Shown here piece by piece: positions 26,696 through 35,316 of a DNA stretch of 64,000 nt. The DNA comes from Bacillota bacterium (GTDB taxonomy: Bacteria; Bacillota; Clostridia; Acetivibrionales; DTU013). The notes under the pieces are model-generated. The model had not been told where the DNA came from and ran no database searches. It saw nothing but the letters and a program-made list of their open reading frames with translations. The position numbers were made by a program, and so were the translations under genes. Positions within the stretch are counted from its first letter, which is position 1. Each line of letters opens with the position of its first letter. The stretch covers positions 21,986 through 85,985 of the forward strand of contig JAEYOM010000004.1 of assembly GCA_023411715.1 (NCBI GenBank), read 5' to 3'.

Positions 26696-27988
26696 TCAAA
26701 ACCTTATCAGTTTTCTTTCCTTCATATACTTAAGTGCGATCATGATACCCAGCTTTACGTGTTCATATACCAGGCCGCCCTGCATATAAGCCGTGTATGG
26801 CGGTTTCAGCGGAGCGTCCGCGCTCAGTTCAATGGAAGAACCCTGTATAAAAGCGCCCGCCGCCATGATAACAGGACTGTCATACCCCGGCATGTCCCAA
26901 GGCTCAGGCGTTACGAAGGCGTCTACCGGAGAACCCTTCTGTATGCCCTGGCAGAATGCGATCATACTCTCAGGGTTATTGAACCTGATTGCCTGGATTA
27001 TATCGCTCCTTTGCTGCTCCGGCTGCGGTGAGGACTCGAATCCCAGACTTTGCATGACAGCCGAGCAGAAAACGGCTCCTTTCAGGCTCTCCGCAACAAC
27101 ATGCGGCGCCAGGAACAAGCCCTGGAACAACAATCTATTGTTTCCGAGCGTTGCGCCCACCTTTCTGCCAAGTCCGGGCGTCGTCAGCCTATAAGCCGCA
27201 TTCTGGACATACTTCTTTTTTCCGACGATATAGCCTCCCGTCGGCGCCAGGCCGCCTCCCGGATTTTTTATCAGCGAGCCCGCGATTATATCCGCACCCG
27301 CCTCTATGGGTTCAGCCGTCTCGACGAATTCGCCGTAACAGTTATCCACCATGACAATCGTCTTACTGTTTAATTCTCTTATTACATCGATAACCCTTTT
27401 AATTTCCCCTATATTTATCGCCGGTCTCCAGCTGTAGCCACGTGAACGCTGTATCAGCACCATCGCAGTTTTTGCATTAACGGCTGCCCTGACAGCGTTC
27501 AAATCTACCGTACCCTCCGCTGTAAGCTCCACCTGCCTGTATGAAATGCCGAAATCTCTCAGTGAACCTGCTCCCTCGCCCCGTAAGCCTATTACTTCTT
27601 CAAGTGTGTCATACGGCTTGCCTGTGACCGAAAGCAGCTCGTCTCCCGGCCTGAGGTTTCCGTAAAGGCATACCGCGAGTGCCTGCGTACCGGCAACTAT
27701 CTGATGTCTCACCAAAGCATCCTCTGCCTTGAACACCGATGCATAAACGGCATCCAGCACTTCCCTGCCCCTGTCGTCATAACCGTAACCCGTGGTGCCG
27801 CCGAAGTGGGAATCGCTGAGATTGTGTTCCTGCATTGCCGCAATGACTTTGTACTGGTTTATTTCCCTTACGGCTTCTATATCCCTGAAAGCATCCCTGA
27901 CATTATTTTCGGCTGTTTCTACTGCTTTGATAATGGCTTCATCTATACCGAACGTATTTTTTAAATAATTCTGGTATTCAATATGCAT
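26696..27988 (-). CDS. Methionine gamma-lyase-like PLP enzyme (aluminium resistance family)
   Basis: 430 residues from the ATG at 27988. Fold-type I PLP enzyme with AGTQALAVCLYGNLRPGDEL, MVDNCYGEFVE and the PLP-lysine region IIAGSLIKNPGGGLAPTGGY. The family is annotated as methionine gamma-lyase-like or 'aluminium resistance protein'. The true substrate is not known. It precedes the HlyD-like gene by four bases. Confidence 0.88.
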   Translation of the reverse strand: MHIEYQNYLKNTFGIDEAIIKAVETAENNVRDAFRDIEAVREINQYKVIAAMQEHNLSDSHFGGTTGYGYDDRGREVLDAVYASVFKAEDALVRHQIVAGTQALAVCLYGNLRPGDELLSVTGKPYDTLEEVIGLRGEGAGSLRDFGISYRQVELTAEGTVDLNAVRAAVNAKTAMVLIQRSRGYSWRPAINIGEIKRVIDVIRELNSKTIVMVDNCYGEFVETAEPIEAGADIIAGSLIKNPGGGLAPTGGYIVGKKKYVQNAAYRLTTPGLGRKVGATLGNNRLLFQGLFLAPHVVAESLKGAVFCSAVMQSLGFESSPQPEQQRSDIIQAIRFNNPESMIAFCQGIQKGSPVDAFVTPEPWDMPGYDSPVIMAAGAFIQGSSIELSADAPLKPPYTAYMQGGLVYEHVKLGIMIALKYMKERKLIRF

Positions 27989-28243
27989 ATTCCCGATCCC
28001 CTTATGTCGATTGACCGCAGATTTAGCCCGCGTATAATTTCCCAAACGTACCATTTCATTTTATCCCACTCGGGCAAGCATTTCAAGGAGCTTAAGTAAT
28101 CTGACCTCCTTAGTGCAGACATTACGGTTATCCATTCTGTGCCATCCGACTTTTCGTATTTCGGGCTTGCGCCCCTCACGCCCTTGCAATATCCGACCCT
28201 CTGCTGTAACATTTAGATACAATATTAAGCAATGGTGGAGAAA

Positions 28244-29158
28244 ATGAGGCTATATCTGACAGTATCCCGCGATGATGACAATAAAGAAGCAAAGCATCTG
28301 CTCAAGGGAAATTTGCATATCTCTGAGAACCTGATAAAAAAGCTCAAATATTCAGGTAAAATACTGCTTAATTCCGTGCCTGTGCATGTCAATGCAAGAG
28401 TTCATGAGGGCGATCTTCTGGAAGCTTTTATAGAAGCCGATGAATGGAATGAGGATATAGTCCCGGAACCGCTGGACCTCGATATACTGTTTGAGGATGA
28501 CAATCTTATTGCGATAAACAAGCCTCCGGACACTGTAGTCCATCCTACCTCGCTCCACCAATCCGGCACTGTTGCCAACGGGCTCGTGCACCATCTGATG
28601 TGCAAGGGCGTCAGAACGCTGGTTCGTCCGGTCAGCAGGCTGGACCGTGATACGTCCGGAATCATAATATTTGCGCTCAATCCATACATACAGGAAAACC
28701 TGGTCCGGCAGATGCATGAAAAATCATATATCAAGGAATATGTAGGCCTTGTGCACGGTACGATGAAGGACGCGGCCGGCACGATAGACCTTCCTATCGA
28801 AAGGCTTCCCGGCAGTTTAATGCTGCGCCGCGTTTCACCGGACGGTGCGCCTTCCGTCACTCATTACGAGGTAATCGAACAGTTTCAGGACGCCGCTTAT
28901 CTGAAGTTCAGGCTGGAAACCGGCAGGACGCATCAGATACGCGTCCATTGCCAGGCGACCGGCCACCCGCTTGTCGGCGACACACTGTATGATCTACCGG
29001 CCTTTAACGGCAGACTTGAAGGCCTGATGGGCAGGCAGGCGCTCCATGCGTACAGGACTGTTTTTATCCACCCTTATACCAAAAAAGAAATGGAGCTTAA
29101 AGCTCCTGTTCCCGCCGATATACTGCACGCGTTGGAAATATTGAGAAATATAAGGTAA
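28244..29158 (+). CDS. RluA-family pseudouridine synthase
   Basis: 304 residues from the ATG at 28244; an earlier ATG at 28232 overlaps the GGTGGAG ribosome site. An S4-like N-terminus (ISENLIKKLKYSGKILLN) is followed by the catalytic domain with RLDRDTSGIIIFA carrying the catalytic Asp, and LETGRTHQIRVHC. It should convert specific uridines in rRNA or tRNA to pseudouridine. Confidence 0.92.
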   Translation: MRLYLTVSRDDDNKEAKHLLKGNLHISENLIKKLKYSGKILLNSVPVHVNARVHEGDLLEAFIEADEWNEDIVPEPLDLDILFEDDNLIAINKPPDTVVHPTSLHQSGTVANGLVHHLMCKGVRTLVRPVSRLDRDTSGIIIFALNPYIQENLVRQMHEKSYIKEYVGLVHGTMKDAAGTIDLPIERLPGSLMLRRVSPDGAPSVTHYEVIEQFQDAAYLKFRLETGRTHQIRVHCQATGHPLVGDTLYDLPAFNGRLEGLMGRQALHAYRTVFIHPYTKKEMELKAPVPADILHALEILRNIR

Positions 29159-29222
29159 AATTTTACTGATTATTCCATTTGTGGTACTATATATCATAGT
29201 GAGTTACCAGGGGGGTACCAGA

Positions 29223-29813
29223 ATGGAAGTTCTGAAAGAGAGATACACGATTACCGAGTTAAGCGAAATGCTTCAGCTAACCGACCATGCCTTGAGGTTT
29301 TATGAAAAGGAATTTGAATTGACAGTTCCGAAGGACGAACGCGGAAGGCGCTATTATACTGCCGATCTTGCAAATATGATGTACAAGATAAAAGTCATGA
29401 GGTCCGAAGGTCTGGAAATAAAGGCCATTAGAAAGATCCTGCAGGATGAATCGGCCTTTGTTATACCTCAGGCTGCACCGGACGCCAGTCCTTCCGCTCT
29501 CACAGTTCCGGATAATAAGGAATATGAAGCTATCCAGTTGATTTTCAACGAAATAGGAAAACAGCTTACAAAAGAGCTTTCATTTGAAATCGATTCCGCC
29601 AGGGAGCACCTGAGCAGGGAGATATCCAAAAGCAAGCTCGAGCTGGGGGCATGTATGGAAAACGGCATGCGTAGGCTCGAAAACAAAATGGAGAAGCATT
29701 ATCAAGAAGTTGACAAAGCCCTGGGCGATTGGAGAAACAAGAAAGGCAGGCATTCCCCGAGAGCATTTTTCGCGAGACTGTTCAGGCGCAAATATAGTCA
29801 GTTAAATCATTAA
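29223..29813 (+). CDS. MerR-type DNA-binding protein
   Basis: 196 residues from the ATG at 29223, just after a GGGGGG-containing ribosome site. The MerR winged helix (YTITELSEMLQLTDHALRFY through RRYYTADLANMMYKIKVM) occupies residues 7-75. A linker and a coiled coil (about 95-170) follow, with a basic tail. There is no ligand domain, so it resembles RacA/chromosome-anchoring or stand-alone MerR-like proteins. Target unknown. Confidence 0.83.
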   Translation: MEVLKERYTITELSEMLQLTDHALRFYEKEFELTVPKDERGRRYYTADLANMMYKIKVMRSEGLEIKAIRKILQDESAFVIPQAAPDASPSALTVPDNKEYEAIQLIFNEIGKQLTKELSFEIDSAREHLSREISKSKLELGACMENGMRRLENKMEKHYQEVDKALGDWRNKKGRHSPRAFFARLFRRKYSQLNH

Positions 29814-29864
29814 ACACCCCTTAGTTTAACGCTTATTCTACATATGCCGAATTGGGAAGCTGTT

Positions 29865-29933
29865 TTACAGGGCTTTGCAGATGGTAGTTTTCCCAATGCC
29901 ATTAGGGCCGCAAATAAACAAGAAATACACCAA
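29865..29933 (-). pseudogene. Remnant of an AAA/zeta-toxin-like ATPase N-terminus
   Basis: A 22-codon frame reads VYFLFICGPNGIGKTT and then ICKAL before a TAA. GPNGIGKTT is a full Walker A motif after a beta strand, exactly how small P-loop ATPases of this type begin. Nothing recognisable continues in any frame, so this is a truncated fragment. Confidence 0.6.
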
Positions 29934-29997
29934 TTAGCTGACCAAAAGCGGTGCCCTACAATATATCATTATTGTCAACAGCGGAGTCAAGGCCGGG

Positions 29998-30579
29998 CTA
30001 GTTTTTAAACTTCCAAAAGTAAATGATTCTCGGTCCCTTGCTAAATTCAGAACCAGTTCTTGATATTTCGATTATTTTCTCTGGTTTTACATTTAAAGTC
30101 CAGTCTTCGATGAGCTCTCTATCAATATCTCTATGTGCTCTATGACTTTGTTTTTCTTCTCCGCCGTCCCAATGATAAGGAAAACTTAAAATCGCCATTT
30201 TTGATATTCGCATTACTTCCCTAAATGCCCTACTTTGCTTATTGTCAAGGTGTTCCCACACTTGTAATGCAATAAACAAATCATATTGCTTGTCCATGAT
30301 AGGCCAAGGTTTTATTGTAGCATCAAAAGAAAGTACTTTCCCGTAAATTTCTTGAGGTCTACCAAAAGAGTCTTCTTCGGGGTTCATTATTACATCAGAA
30401 TTTTTAACTATAGGTAATAATCCAGGCCCTAGTTCCAATACAGTTCTTATCTTTTCGTGCTGGATTATTTTTATTACCTCTTTGAAATATTCCCATCTAC
30501 CAATGTAATAATTACCCCTTGGGCCATTTAATAACTCCTTGTAATCTTCAAATGTCATGATATCAATATCAGTATTCAA
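29998..30579 (-). CDS. Class I SAM-dependent methyltransferase-like protein
   Basis: 193 residues. TTG start at 30579, six to eight bases after GGAGGG. Motif I is TVLELGPGLLP, followed by YDLFIALQVWEHLD (motif IV region) and a late AILSFPYHW. The acceptor is unknown. Its base composition is clearly richer in AT than the flanking genes, and it lies in a patch with remnants of mobile genes, so horizontal transfer is likely. Confidence 0.8.
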   Translation of the reverse strand: MNTDIDIMTFEDYKELLNGPRGNYYIGRWEYFKEVIKIIQHEKIRTVLELGPGLLPIVKNSDVIMNPEEDSFGRPQEIYGKVLSFDATIKPWPIMDKQYDLFIALQVWEHLDNKQSRAFREVMRISKMAILSFPYHWDGGEEKQSHRAHRDIDRELIEDWTLNVKPEKIIEISRTGSEFSKGPRIIYFWKFKN

Positions 30580-30721
30580 AGCAAACCCTCCTCTTTATTT
30601 TAATTCCGTCGGCGGAGCCCAGGCGCTTATAATGGGCTGCATTTCATATAACATCTCAGTAGTCGCAACGCCGATGAACTGGACCCCCGGAGCCCTTCTC
30701 CCTGGCAGTGCTCGTCACCAC

Positions 30722-30829
30722 GGATGCATGGGCGAGCAGCAGGCTTTGCCTGCGACCAGCCCGGATGCATGGGCGAGCAGCAGGCTTTGCCTGCGACCAG
30801 CCCGGTTGTATGGGCGAGCTGCAGGCTAC
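30722..30829. repeat. Tandem 41-nt hairpin units (two full, one truncated)
   Basis: Full copies at 30722-30762 and 30763-30803 and a truncated copy at 30804-30829. Each full copy is GGATGCATGGGCGAGCA, a 15-nt hairpin (GCAGGC-TTT-GCCTGC), then GACCAGCCC. Other copies with different hairpins are at 44346 and 61401. Confidence 0.9.
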
Positions 30830-30830
30830 T

Positions 30831-31094
30831 TTATTCCTGTAGTCTTCTGGTACATCTGGGGCAAACAATTAAATCTTTTGATTTAACTTTCGGATTAAAC
30901 ACAAGCTTACATTCAGGACACCTGTATTGCCTTACAAAACTAACACCTATAGTTAAGATAATGATACCCAAGATAAAACTTAACCAATTTCTGTATACTA
31001 AAACTACAACACATGCAATTAATATGACCCAACTACCAATATTTCTATATTTTATTGCTTTTTTAAATAATAAAATTCGCTCAGCATCATTCAT
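30831..31094 (-). CDS. Small membrane protein with C-terminal zinc ribbon
   Basis: 87 residues. Two membrane helices (about 20-36 and 38-55) are followed by RCPECKLVF and VCPRCTRRL, a C4 zinc ribbon near the C-terminus. Family not recognised. AT-rich like its neighbours; a repeat array begins directly at its stop codon. Confidence 0.65.
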   Translation of the reverse strand: MNDAERILLFKKAIKYRNIGSWVILIACVVVLVYRNWLSFILGIIILTIGVSFVRQYRCPECKLVFNPKVKSKDLIVCPRCTRRLQE

Positions 31095-31214
31095 ATATAC
31101 CTTTTCGATTCTTTTTAACTAAGCTATTTTATTCGACCGGCGGCCGGAACCAACGCATCCTCAAATTAATTCCTGCTTAATACTTTAAGAATGAAACATT
31201 TCAAAAAATATATT

Positions 31215-32000
31215 TCATCTATTGCATTCCAGATACTTCTTTACCAATGGTATTACCTCTTTAGGATTTTCCCATAAAGGAAACCCGCCTGCATCTGGGA
31301 TAACTTTCCTATCAACGAATTTTAATGATTCTTCTAGCATGTCAGCAATTTGTCTAAATTCATCAAGATCATATATCCCATTATAGATTAATACGGACTG
31401 AGTAATGTATTTGAGTTGAGAGTAAACCTCCGGTGCAGGTTTTGGTGTTAATTCACATAACCAGGGCCTTCCAGTGAAATCATTCACTAATTCCTTCTGT
31501 CCTTTTGCATCAGTTTCTTCTTTATGGGTTTGCATATAAGAATACCAGTCTGCATTCTCAAGCCAATCGTTAATTGCTTTTTGAACACCTTCTGCTTTTG
31601 CAATGTTTTTTGCTCTTGTAATAAGTTCGTTTGTCCTTTTCATTTTAATATCTGGAATTACCGCACCTTCTAAGATTAACAATCCGATTAACTCTGGACG
31701 TTTAACTGCTATTGCTAATCCTACACCAGTTCCAGTATGCGTTGCCCAATAATATGTGTTTTTAATCTGCTCTCTATCTAAAACTTCAATAACATCCTCA
31801 GTATATTCAAAACTTCCATACGGTCCACTAATCCCAGCAGAAGTACCATGTCCTCTCAAATCAATAAGTAGAAGATTAAAATCATCTGCAAATTCAGTTA
31901 TAGCATAATTAAAGTAATTACTGTTTTGAGTGAAACCATGTACCAATGTTAACCATGGCTTATTTTCATTTTCAGTTGAAACTATTTTGTATTTTATCAT
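31215..32000 (-). CDS. Alpha/beta-hydrolase fold protein lacking the canonical catalytic residues
   Basis: 261 residues from the ATG at 32000 (AGGGGA site). The fold is clear: LTLVHGFTQNSNYF oxyanion region, LLLIDLRGHGTS, and a C-terminal DAGGFPLWENPKEVI. The nucleophile elbow reads THTGTG, so Thr89 stands where Ser is usual. The position of the catalytic His, normally AGHFP, is Gly239. LIYNGIYDLDEF may keep the acid. With two of three triad residues changed it is probably not a standard hydrolase. AT-rich and probably acquired. Confidence 0.82.
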   Translation of the reverse strand: MIKYKIVSTENENKPWLTLVHGFTQNSNYFNYAITEFADDFNLLLIDLRGHGTSAGISGPYGSFEYTEDVIEVLDREQIKNTYYWATHTGTGVGLAIAVKRPELIGLLILEGAVIPDIKMKRTNELITRAKNIAKAEGVQKAINDWLENADWYSYMQTHKEETDAKGQKELVNDFTGRPWLCELTPKPAPEVYSQLKYITQSVLIYNGIYDLDEFRQIADMLEESLKFVDRKVIPDAGGFPLWENPKEVIPLVKKYLECNR

Positions 32001-32096
32001 TCTTCTGTCCCCTTTAAATACTACAAAAACTTTCCCAAAAATAAGCGCCTGGATGGCGCATGTTTTTGCGACCAATTTCACTTAACTCTTAGGATC

Positions 32097-32168
32097 GCAT
32101 ATGAAGTTGAGCCAAAACATTGCCAAGAATCAGTCGATTGAACTGACACCTGGCTCAATTTCATATGC
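32097..32168. repeat. Inverted repeat, 18-bp arms
   Basis: GCATATGAAGTTGAGCCA (32097-32114) and TGGCTCAATTTCATATGC (32151-32168) are inverted copies with one mismatch, separated by 36 bases. It lies in the gene-free stretch 32001-32792 beside the transposase remnant and may be a transposon end or an RNA hairpin. Confidence 0.7.
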
Positions 32169-32385
32169 AATTCAGTTGAACGAATCCCTTGATACTTTCT
32201 ATGGGGATTCAATATATCCAATACTTCTGTGGATTAATGTTTAAATTACCTGACTTATCCTATTTTATTACACTTTATTCCTTTTAGCAATTAAGCTTTA
32301 TCTTTATTAAGGTCACAAGGTAGCTTAAGAAAGACAAAAATCTGCCATATCTTGATTTCACCACTAAAAAAGGGCACACGAATCC

Positions 32386-32520
32386 CTATGCATGTCCTCC
32401 AAAACGGGATGTCCAGCATTTTTCTATGGCATCCATTGCCTTTAAATGATGCAGTGGCAATCGATGATTTTTTCTGTATTCCTCTCCATATTCACGGAAA
32501 ATATCTGCCACTTCACTCAT
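32386..32520 (-). pseudogene. IS91-family transposase N-terminal remnant
   Basis: A 44-codon frame from the ATG at 32520 contains EVADIFREYGEEYRKNHRLP and LHHLKAMDAIEKCWTSRFGGH. This matches the start of IS91/IS801-type transposases, just ahead of their cysteine-rich zinc-binding block. A stop codon follows GGHA and the rest of the gene is absent. The remainder of the stretch 32001-32792 holds only the inverted repeat at 32097 and the spo0A terminator. Confidence 0.72.
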
Positions 32521-32709
32521 TGCCACATGCCATGACACTTTCCAACGGGCTTGATAGCTTCACTGAGTCCTGTTGGGCTATGTGTAGGTATACCGTTATA
32601 TATTATGGTAAACCATTCGTCAAGAATACAAATTGACAGACTGCTAATTGATGGGCAACATACTCGATATTGGTATCTTATATAATCATATCCCATTGCT
32701 GATATTATA

Positions 32710-32745
32710 AAAAATACCACCCAATCAATTTCGGATGGTATTTTC
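32710..32745 (-). terminator. Rho-independent terminator of spo0A
   Basis: On the minus strand AATACCATCC pairs with GGGTGGTATT around a 10-base loop and is followed by a T-run. It lies about 50 bases beyond the spo0A stop. Confidence 0.8.
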
Positions 32746-32792
32746 ATATACGGCTTTTTTATTGTAATTTCTACTAACTTCACTTTAAAATC

Positions 32793-33596
32793 TCAGCTGA
32801 CCTTCATCTCCAGGCGCAGCTTGTCTGCGACCATTGCTATGAATTCGGAATTGGTGGGCTTGCCCTTGCCGATGCTGACAGTGTAGCCGAATAATGAATC
32901 TATAGCATCTATCTGGCCTCTGCTCCAGGCAACTTCTATCGCATGCCTTATCGCTCTTTCAACACGGCTCGGAGTAGTGTTGTATTCACGTGCGATCGAC
33001 GGGTAAAGCTGTTTGGTAATGGAGTTGATGATATCGAGATCCTTGACTACCATCATGATTGCATCGCGCAGATACTGGTAACCTTTAATATGTGCGGGGA
33101 CACCTATCTCATGCATTATGTTCGTGACTTCAACCTCGAGATTCCTCTGAACGGGAACGTGGTACGAGGATTTTGTCTCCATCATATGTTCGGATCTGAT
33201 AACGGAATTGTGGTTGGAATCCTTCAGTTGCCTTATACGAGAAACAAGTACGTCCATGTCGAACGGTTTTACTATATAATACTCTGCTCCGAGTGCAAGA
33301 GCCCTTTGCGTGATTTTATCCTGTCCGACAGCTGAAAGTACTATGAACAGCGGACGCTTCTTAAGCTGAACGGCTCTCAGTTTCTCCAATACTCCCAATC
33401 CGTCAAGATGCGGCATTATAATATCTAGTATGGCAATATCCGGCATCCTTTCGGTGATCAGGTCGCAAGCTTCATTACCGTCCTTCGCCATACCGACGAC
33501 TTCAATATCGCCCTGACTGTTAAGGTATTCGCAAAGAATATCACTAAATTCTTTATTGTCATCTGCTATGACAATTTGTATTTTTCTTTCCAGCAA
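32793..33596 (-). CDS. spo0A: Sporulation master regulator Spo0A
   Basis: 267 residues. Receiver domain (about 5-125) with IVIADDN acidic pair, phosphorylated Asp in IAILDIIMPHLDG and the Lys in YYIVKPFD. The C-terminal Spo0A DNA-binding domain contains HEIGVPAHIKGYQYLRDAI and the recognition helix REYNTTPSRVERAIRHAIEV. The start is TTG at 33596 behind GGAGGGGG. It sits downstream of spoIVB, the usual order in this phylum. Confidence 0.97.
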   Translation of the reverse strand: MLERKIQIVIADDNKEFSDILCEYLNSQGDIEVVGMAKDGNEACDLITERMPDIAILDIIMPHLDGLGVLEKLRAVQLKKRPLFIVLSAVGQDKITQRALALGAEYYIVKPFDMDVLVSRIRQLKDSNHNSVIRSEHMMETKSSYHVPVQRNLEVEVTNIMHEIGVPAHIKGYQYLRDAIMMVVKDLDIINSITKQLYPSIAREYNTTPSRVERAIRHAIEVAWSRGQIDAIDSLFGYTVSIGKGKPTNSEFIAMVADKLRLEMKVS

Positions 33597-33645
33597 TCAA
33601 ATTCCCCCTCCAAATTCATTCATGACAGCTTCATATGATGTCACC

Positions 33646-33674
33646 ATTTTATTTTAGTTTGGAATTTTTATCAA
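33646..33674 (-). promoter_or_regulatory. Sigma-A-like promoter of spo0A
   Basis: TTGATA (33669-33674, minus strand) and TAAAAT (33646-33651) are 17 bases apart, about 50 bases upstream of the TTG start. Confidence 0.6.
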
Positions 33675-33741
33675 GTATTATTTTATCTATAATTCCATAT
33701 ATTGATTGCTTATTAGTTATTTTTTATGCTTTTATATGAAG

Positions 33742-33764
33742 AAAAGGCTTATTATAAGCCTTTT
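33742..33764 (-). terminator. Hairpin between spoIVB and spo0A
   Basis: AAAAGGCTTA and TAAGCCTTTT pair around a 3-base loop. The T-rich arm makes it a plausible terminator of spoIVB. Confidence 0.6.
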
Positions 33765-33850
33765 CACTTTTTACATCAATCTGTGATTTTTGTATTATAT
33801 GTCTGTAATTACATTTGATAATTTCCTTGTTTCACCAGTTTATTTCCTAC

Positions 33851-33966
33851 TAAACATCCTATATGGATGTTTTAGCGGAAATCCGCGCCTTATGGCGCTA
33901 AACATCCTCTTTGAATGTTTTAGCGGAAATCCGCGCCTTAGGGCGCTAAACATCCTATATGGATGT
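33851..33966. repeat. 48-bp tandem repeat, 2.4 copies, overlapping the spoIVB stop codon
   Basis: Units at 33851-33898 and 33899-33946 and a partial copy at 33947-33966. Each unit can form three small hairpins (AACATCC/GGATGTT, GCGGA/TCCGC, GCGCC/GGCGC). The partial copy contains the spoIVB stop codon (33955-33957) and encodes its last residues. Confidence 0.88.
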
Positions 33967-35241
33967 ATTTTTCAGCATGGTTTCAATAAATATCCCATAA
34001 CCTCTTGTCGGGTCGTTTACAAGGACATGCGTCACGGCTCCGATGATCTTTCCATTTTGTATGATAGGGCTGCCCGACATCCCCTGTACTATCCCCCCTG
34101 TCGTACTGAGCAGACGCTGGTCCGTTACCTTTATGATCATGCCTTTTGAACCATTGAGGTTCTGCCTGGAAACCTTCTGGATCATGATATCGTATTCTTC
34201 AATCTTTTTGCCGTCAATATTTGATAGGATAGTTGCAGGACCTTCTGTGATCTCCGCCCTGACACCTACAGGATAGAGCTTCCCCGGTATTCTCGCAACA
34301 GAACCCCGGTTGATCTTGCCATAAATGCCGATATTGCTGTTTGTTTGTATAACGCCAAGCTTTGTGCCTTCCGAAAATATGCCTTTCAGTTCACCCGGAT
34401 CGCCCTGCGTTCCTTTTTTTATACCCAAAATGCTCGACTCCATTATTTCGCCCGATTCCACCGACATAAGCGTGCCTGTGTCTATATCGGTGATTCCGTG
34501 CCCGAGCGCACCGAACCTTCCGGTGTTCATATCGTAATAAGTAAGCGTGCCTATACCGGCCGTACTGTCCCTTACCCAAAGTCCGATGTGATATTTATTA
34601 TCATCCGAAGACATTACCGGCGAAACCATTGCGTCAACAGTATCATTACCTGAGCTGTAACAAATTTTCAACGGCTGCCCGTCACTCTGCTCAATAATAT
34701 CTATCAATTCTTCGACACTTGCGATAAGCTTGTCATTGACTGAAACGATTTTATAACCGGGCCTTATTCCGCTGTTTCTTACAGGGATTATCTTCTGGCC
34801 GTTGTTTACGACGTCGGAAATACCTATTACGAGTATGCCGTCTAGCTTTATCTTGACGCCTATGGTATTACCGCACGCTACGACCTGTTTGTTCGATACT
34901 ATATCGACATTTATCGTCTTTACCGGCAGAACACCGAAAAAGCGCAAATTAAGCTTTACACTGCCTCCTCTGTCCGAACTGATGGATACAGGTTCAGAAA
35001 TACCGATTGGATTATTTGAAGATTCGAGGTTTTCGCCATTAATTTCAATAATGCCTTCCGTATCGGCTTTTATGCTGATAGGGAAAATACTGTCTATATT
35101 ATAGGTATATTCTTCCCCTTCTATCAGTATCATCTCGCCCGGTACGGTTAGCTGGACCTTTATATAAGATACTGCTATCGCAGTAAGGGCTGAAATTGCC
35201 AAAACAACCAGTGCTTTCCTCAAAAATGTCAGTTTCCTCAT
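33955..35241 (-). CDS. spoIVB: SpoIVB serine peptidase
   Basis: 428 residues. N-terminal membrane anchor (about 8-28), PDZ domain (about 105-200, GYKIVSVNDKLIASVEELID) and SpoIVB protease domain. The catalytic Ser lies in GMSGSPIIQNGKIIGAVTHV and a His in GALGHGITDIDTG. The enzyme is secreted from the forespore and triggers pro-sigma-K processing. AGGAGG precedes the ATG. Its 3' end lies inside a tandem repeat. Confidence 0.95.
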   Translation of the reverse strand: MRKLTFLRKALVVLAISALTAIAVSYIKVQLTVPGEMILIEGEEYTYNIDSIFPISIKADTEGIIEINGENLESSNNPIGISEPVSISSDRGGSVKLNLRFFGVLPVKTINVDIVSNKQVVACGNTIGVKIKLDGILVIGISDVVNNGQKIIPVRNSGIRPGYKIVSVNDKLIASVEELIDIIEQSDGQPLKICYSSGNDTVDAMVSPVMSSDDNKYHIGLWVRDSTAGIGTLTYYDMNTGRFGALGHGITDIDTGTLMSVESGEIMESSILGIKKGTQGDPGELKGIFSEGTKLGVIQTNSNIGIYGKINRGSVARIPGKLYPVGVRAEITEGPATILSNIDGKKIEEYDIMIQKVSRQNLNGSKGMIIKVTDQRLLSTTGGIVQGMSGSPIIQNGKIIGAVTHVLVNDPTRGYGIFIETMLKNTSI

Positions 35242-35316
35242 TGTTCAACCTCCTGCAAGTAAGTTAACCTTTTACAAAATCATTTATTCAAACAAATAAA
35301 TGAACAGGAGGTAAAA

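Noticed and set aside
27961..28212. 83-codon minus-strand frame upstream of the methionine gamma-lyase-like gene
   Set aside because: It overlaps the real start, lacks a ribosome site and family features.
30722..30829. Possible CRISPR array
   Set aside because: Units are directly adjacent with no variable spacers between them and no cas genes are nearby. Variation lies inside the unit instead.
32517..32783. 88-codon minus-strand frame after spo0A
   Set aside because: It runs through the spo0A terminator and is out of frame with the transposase remnant it overlaps.
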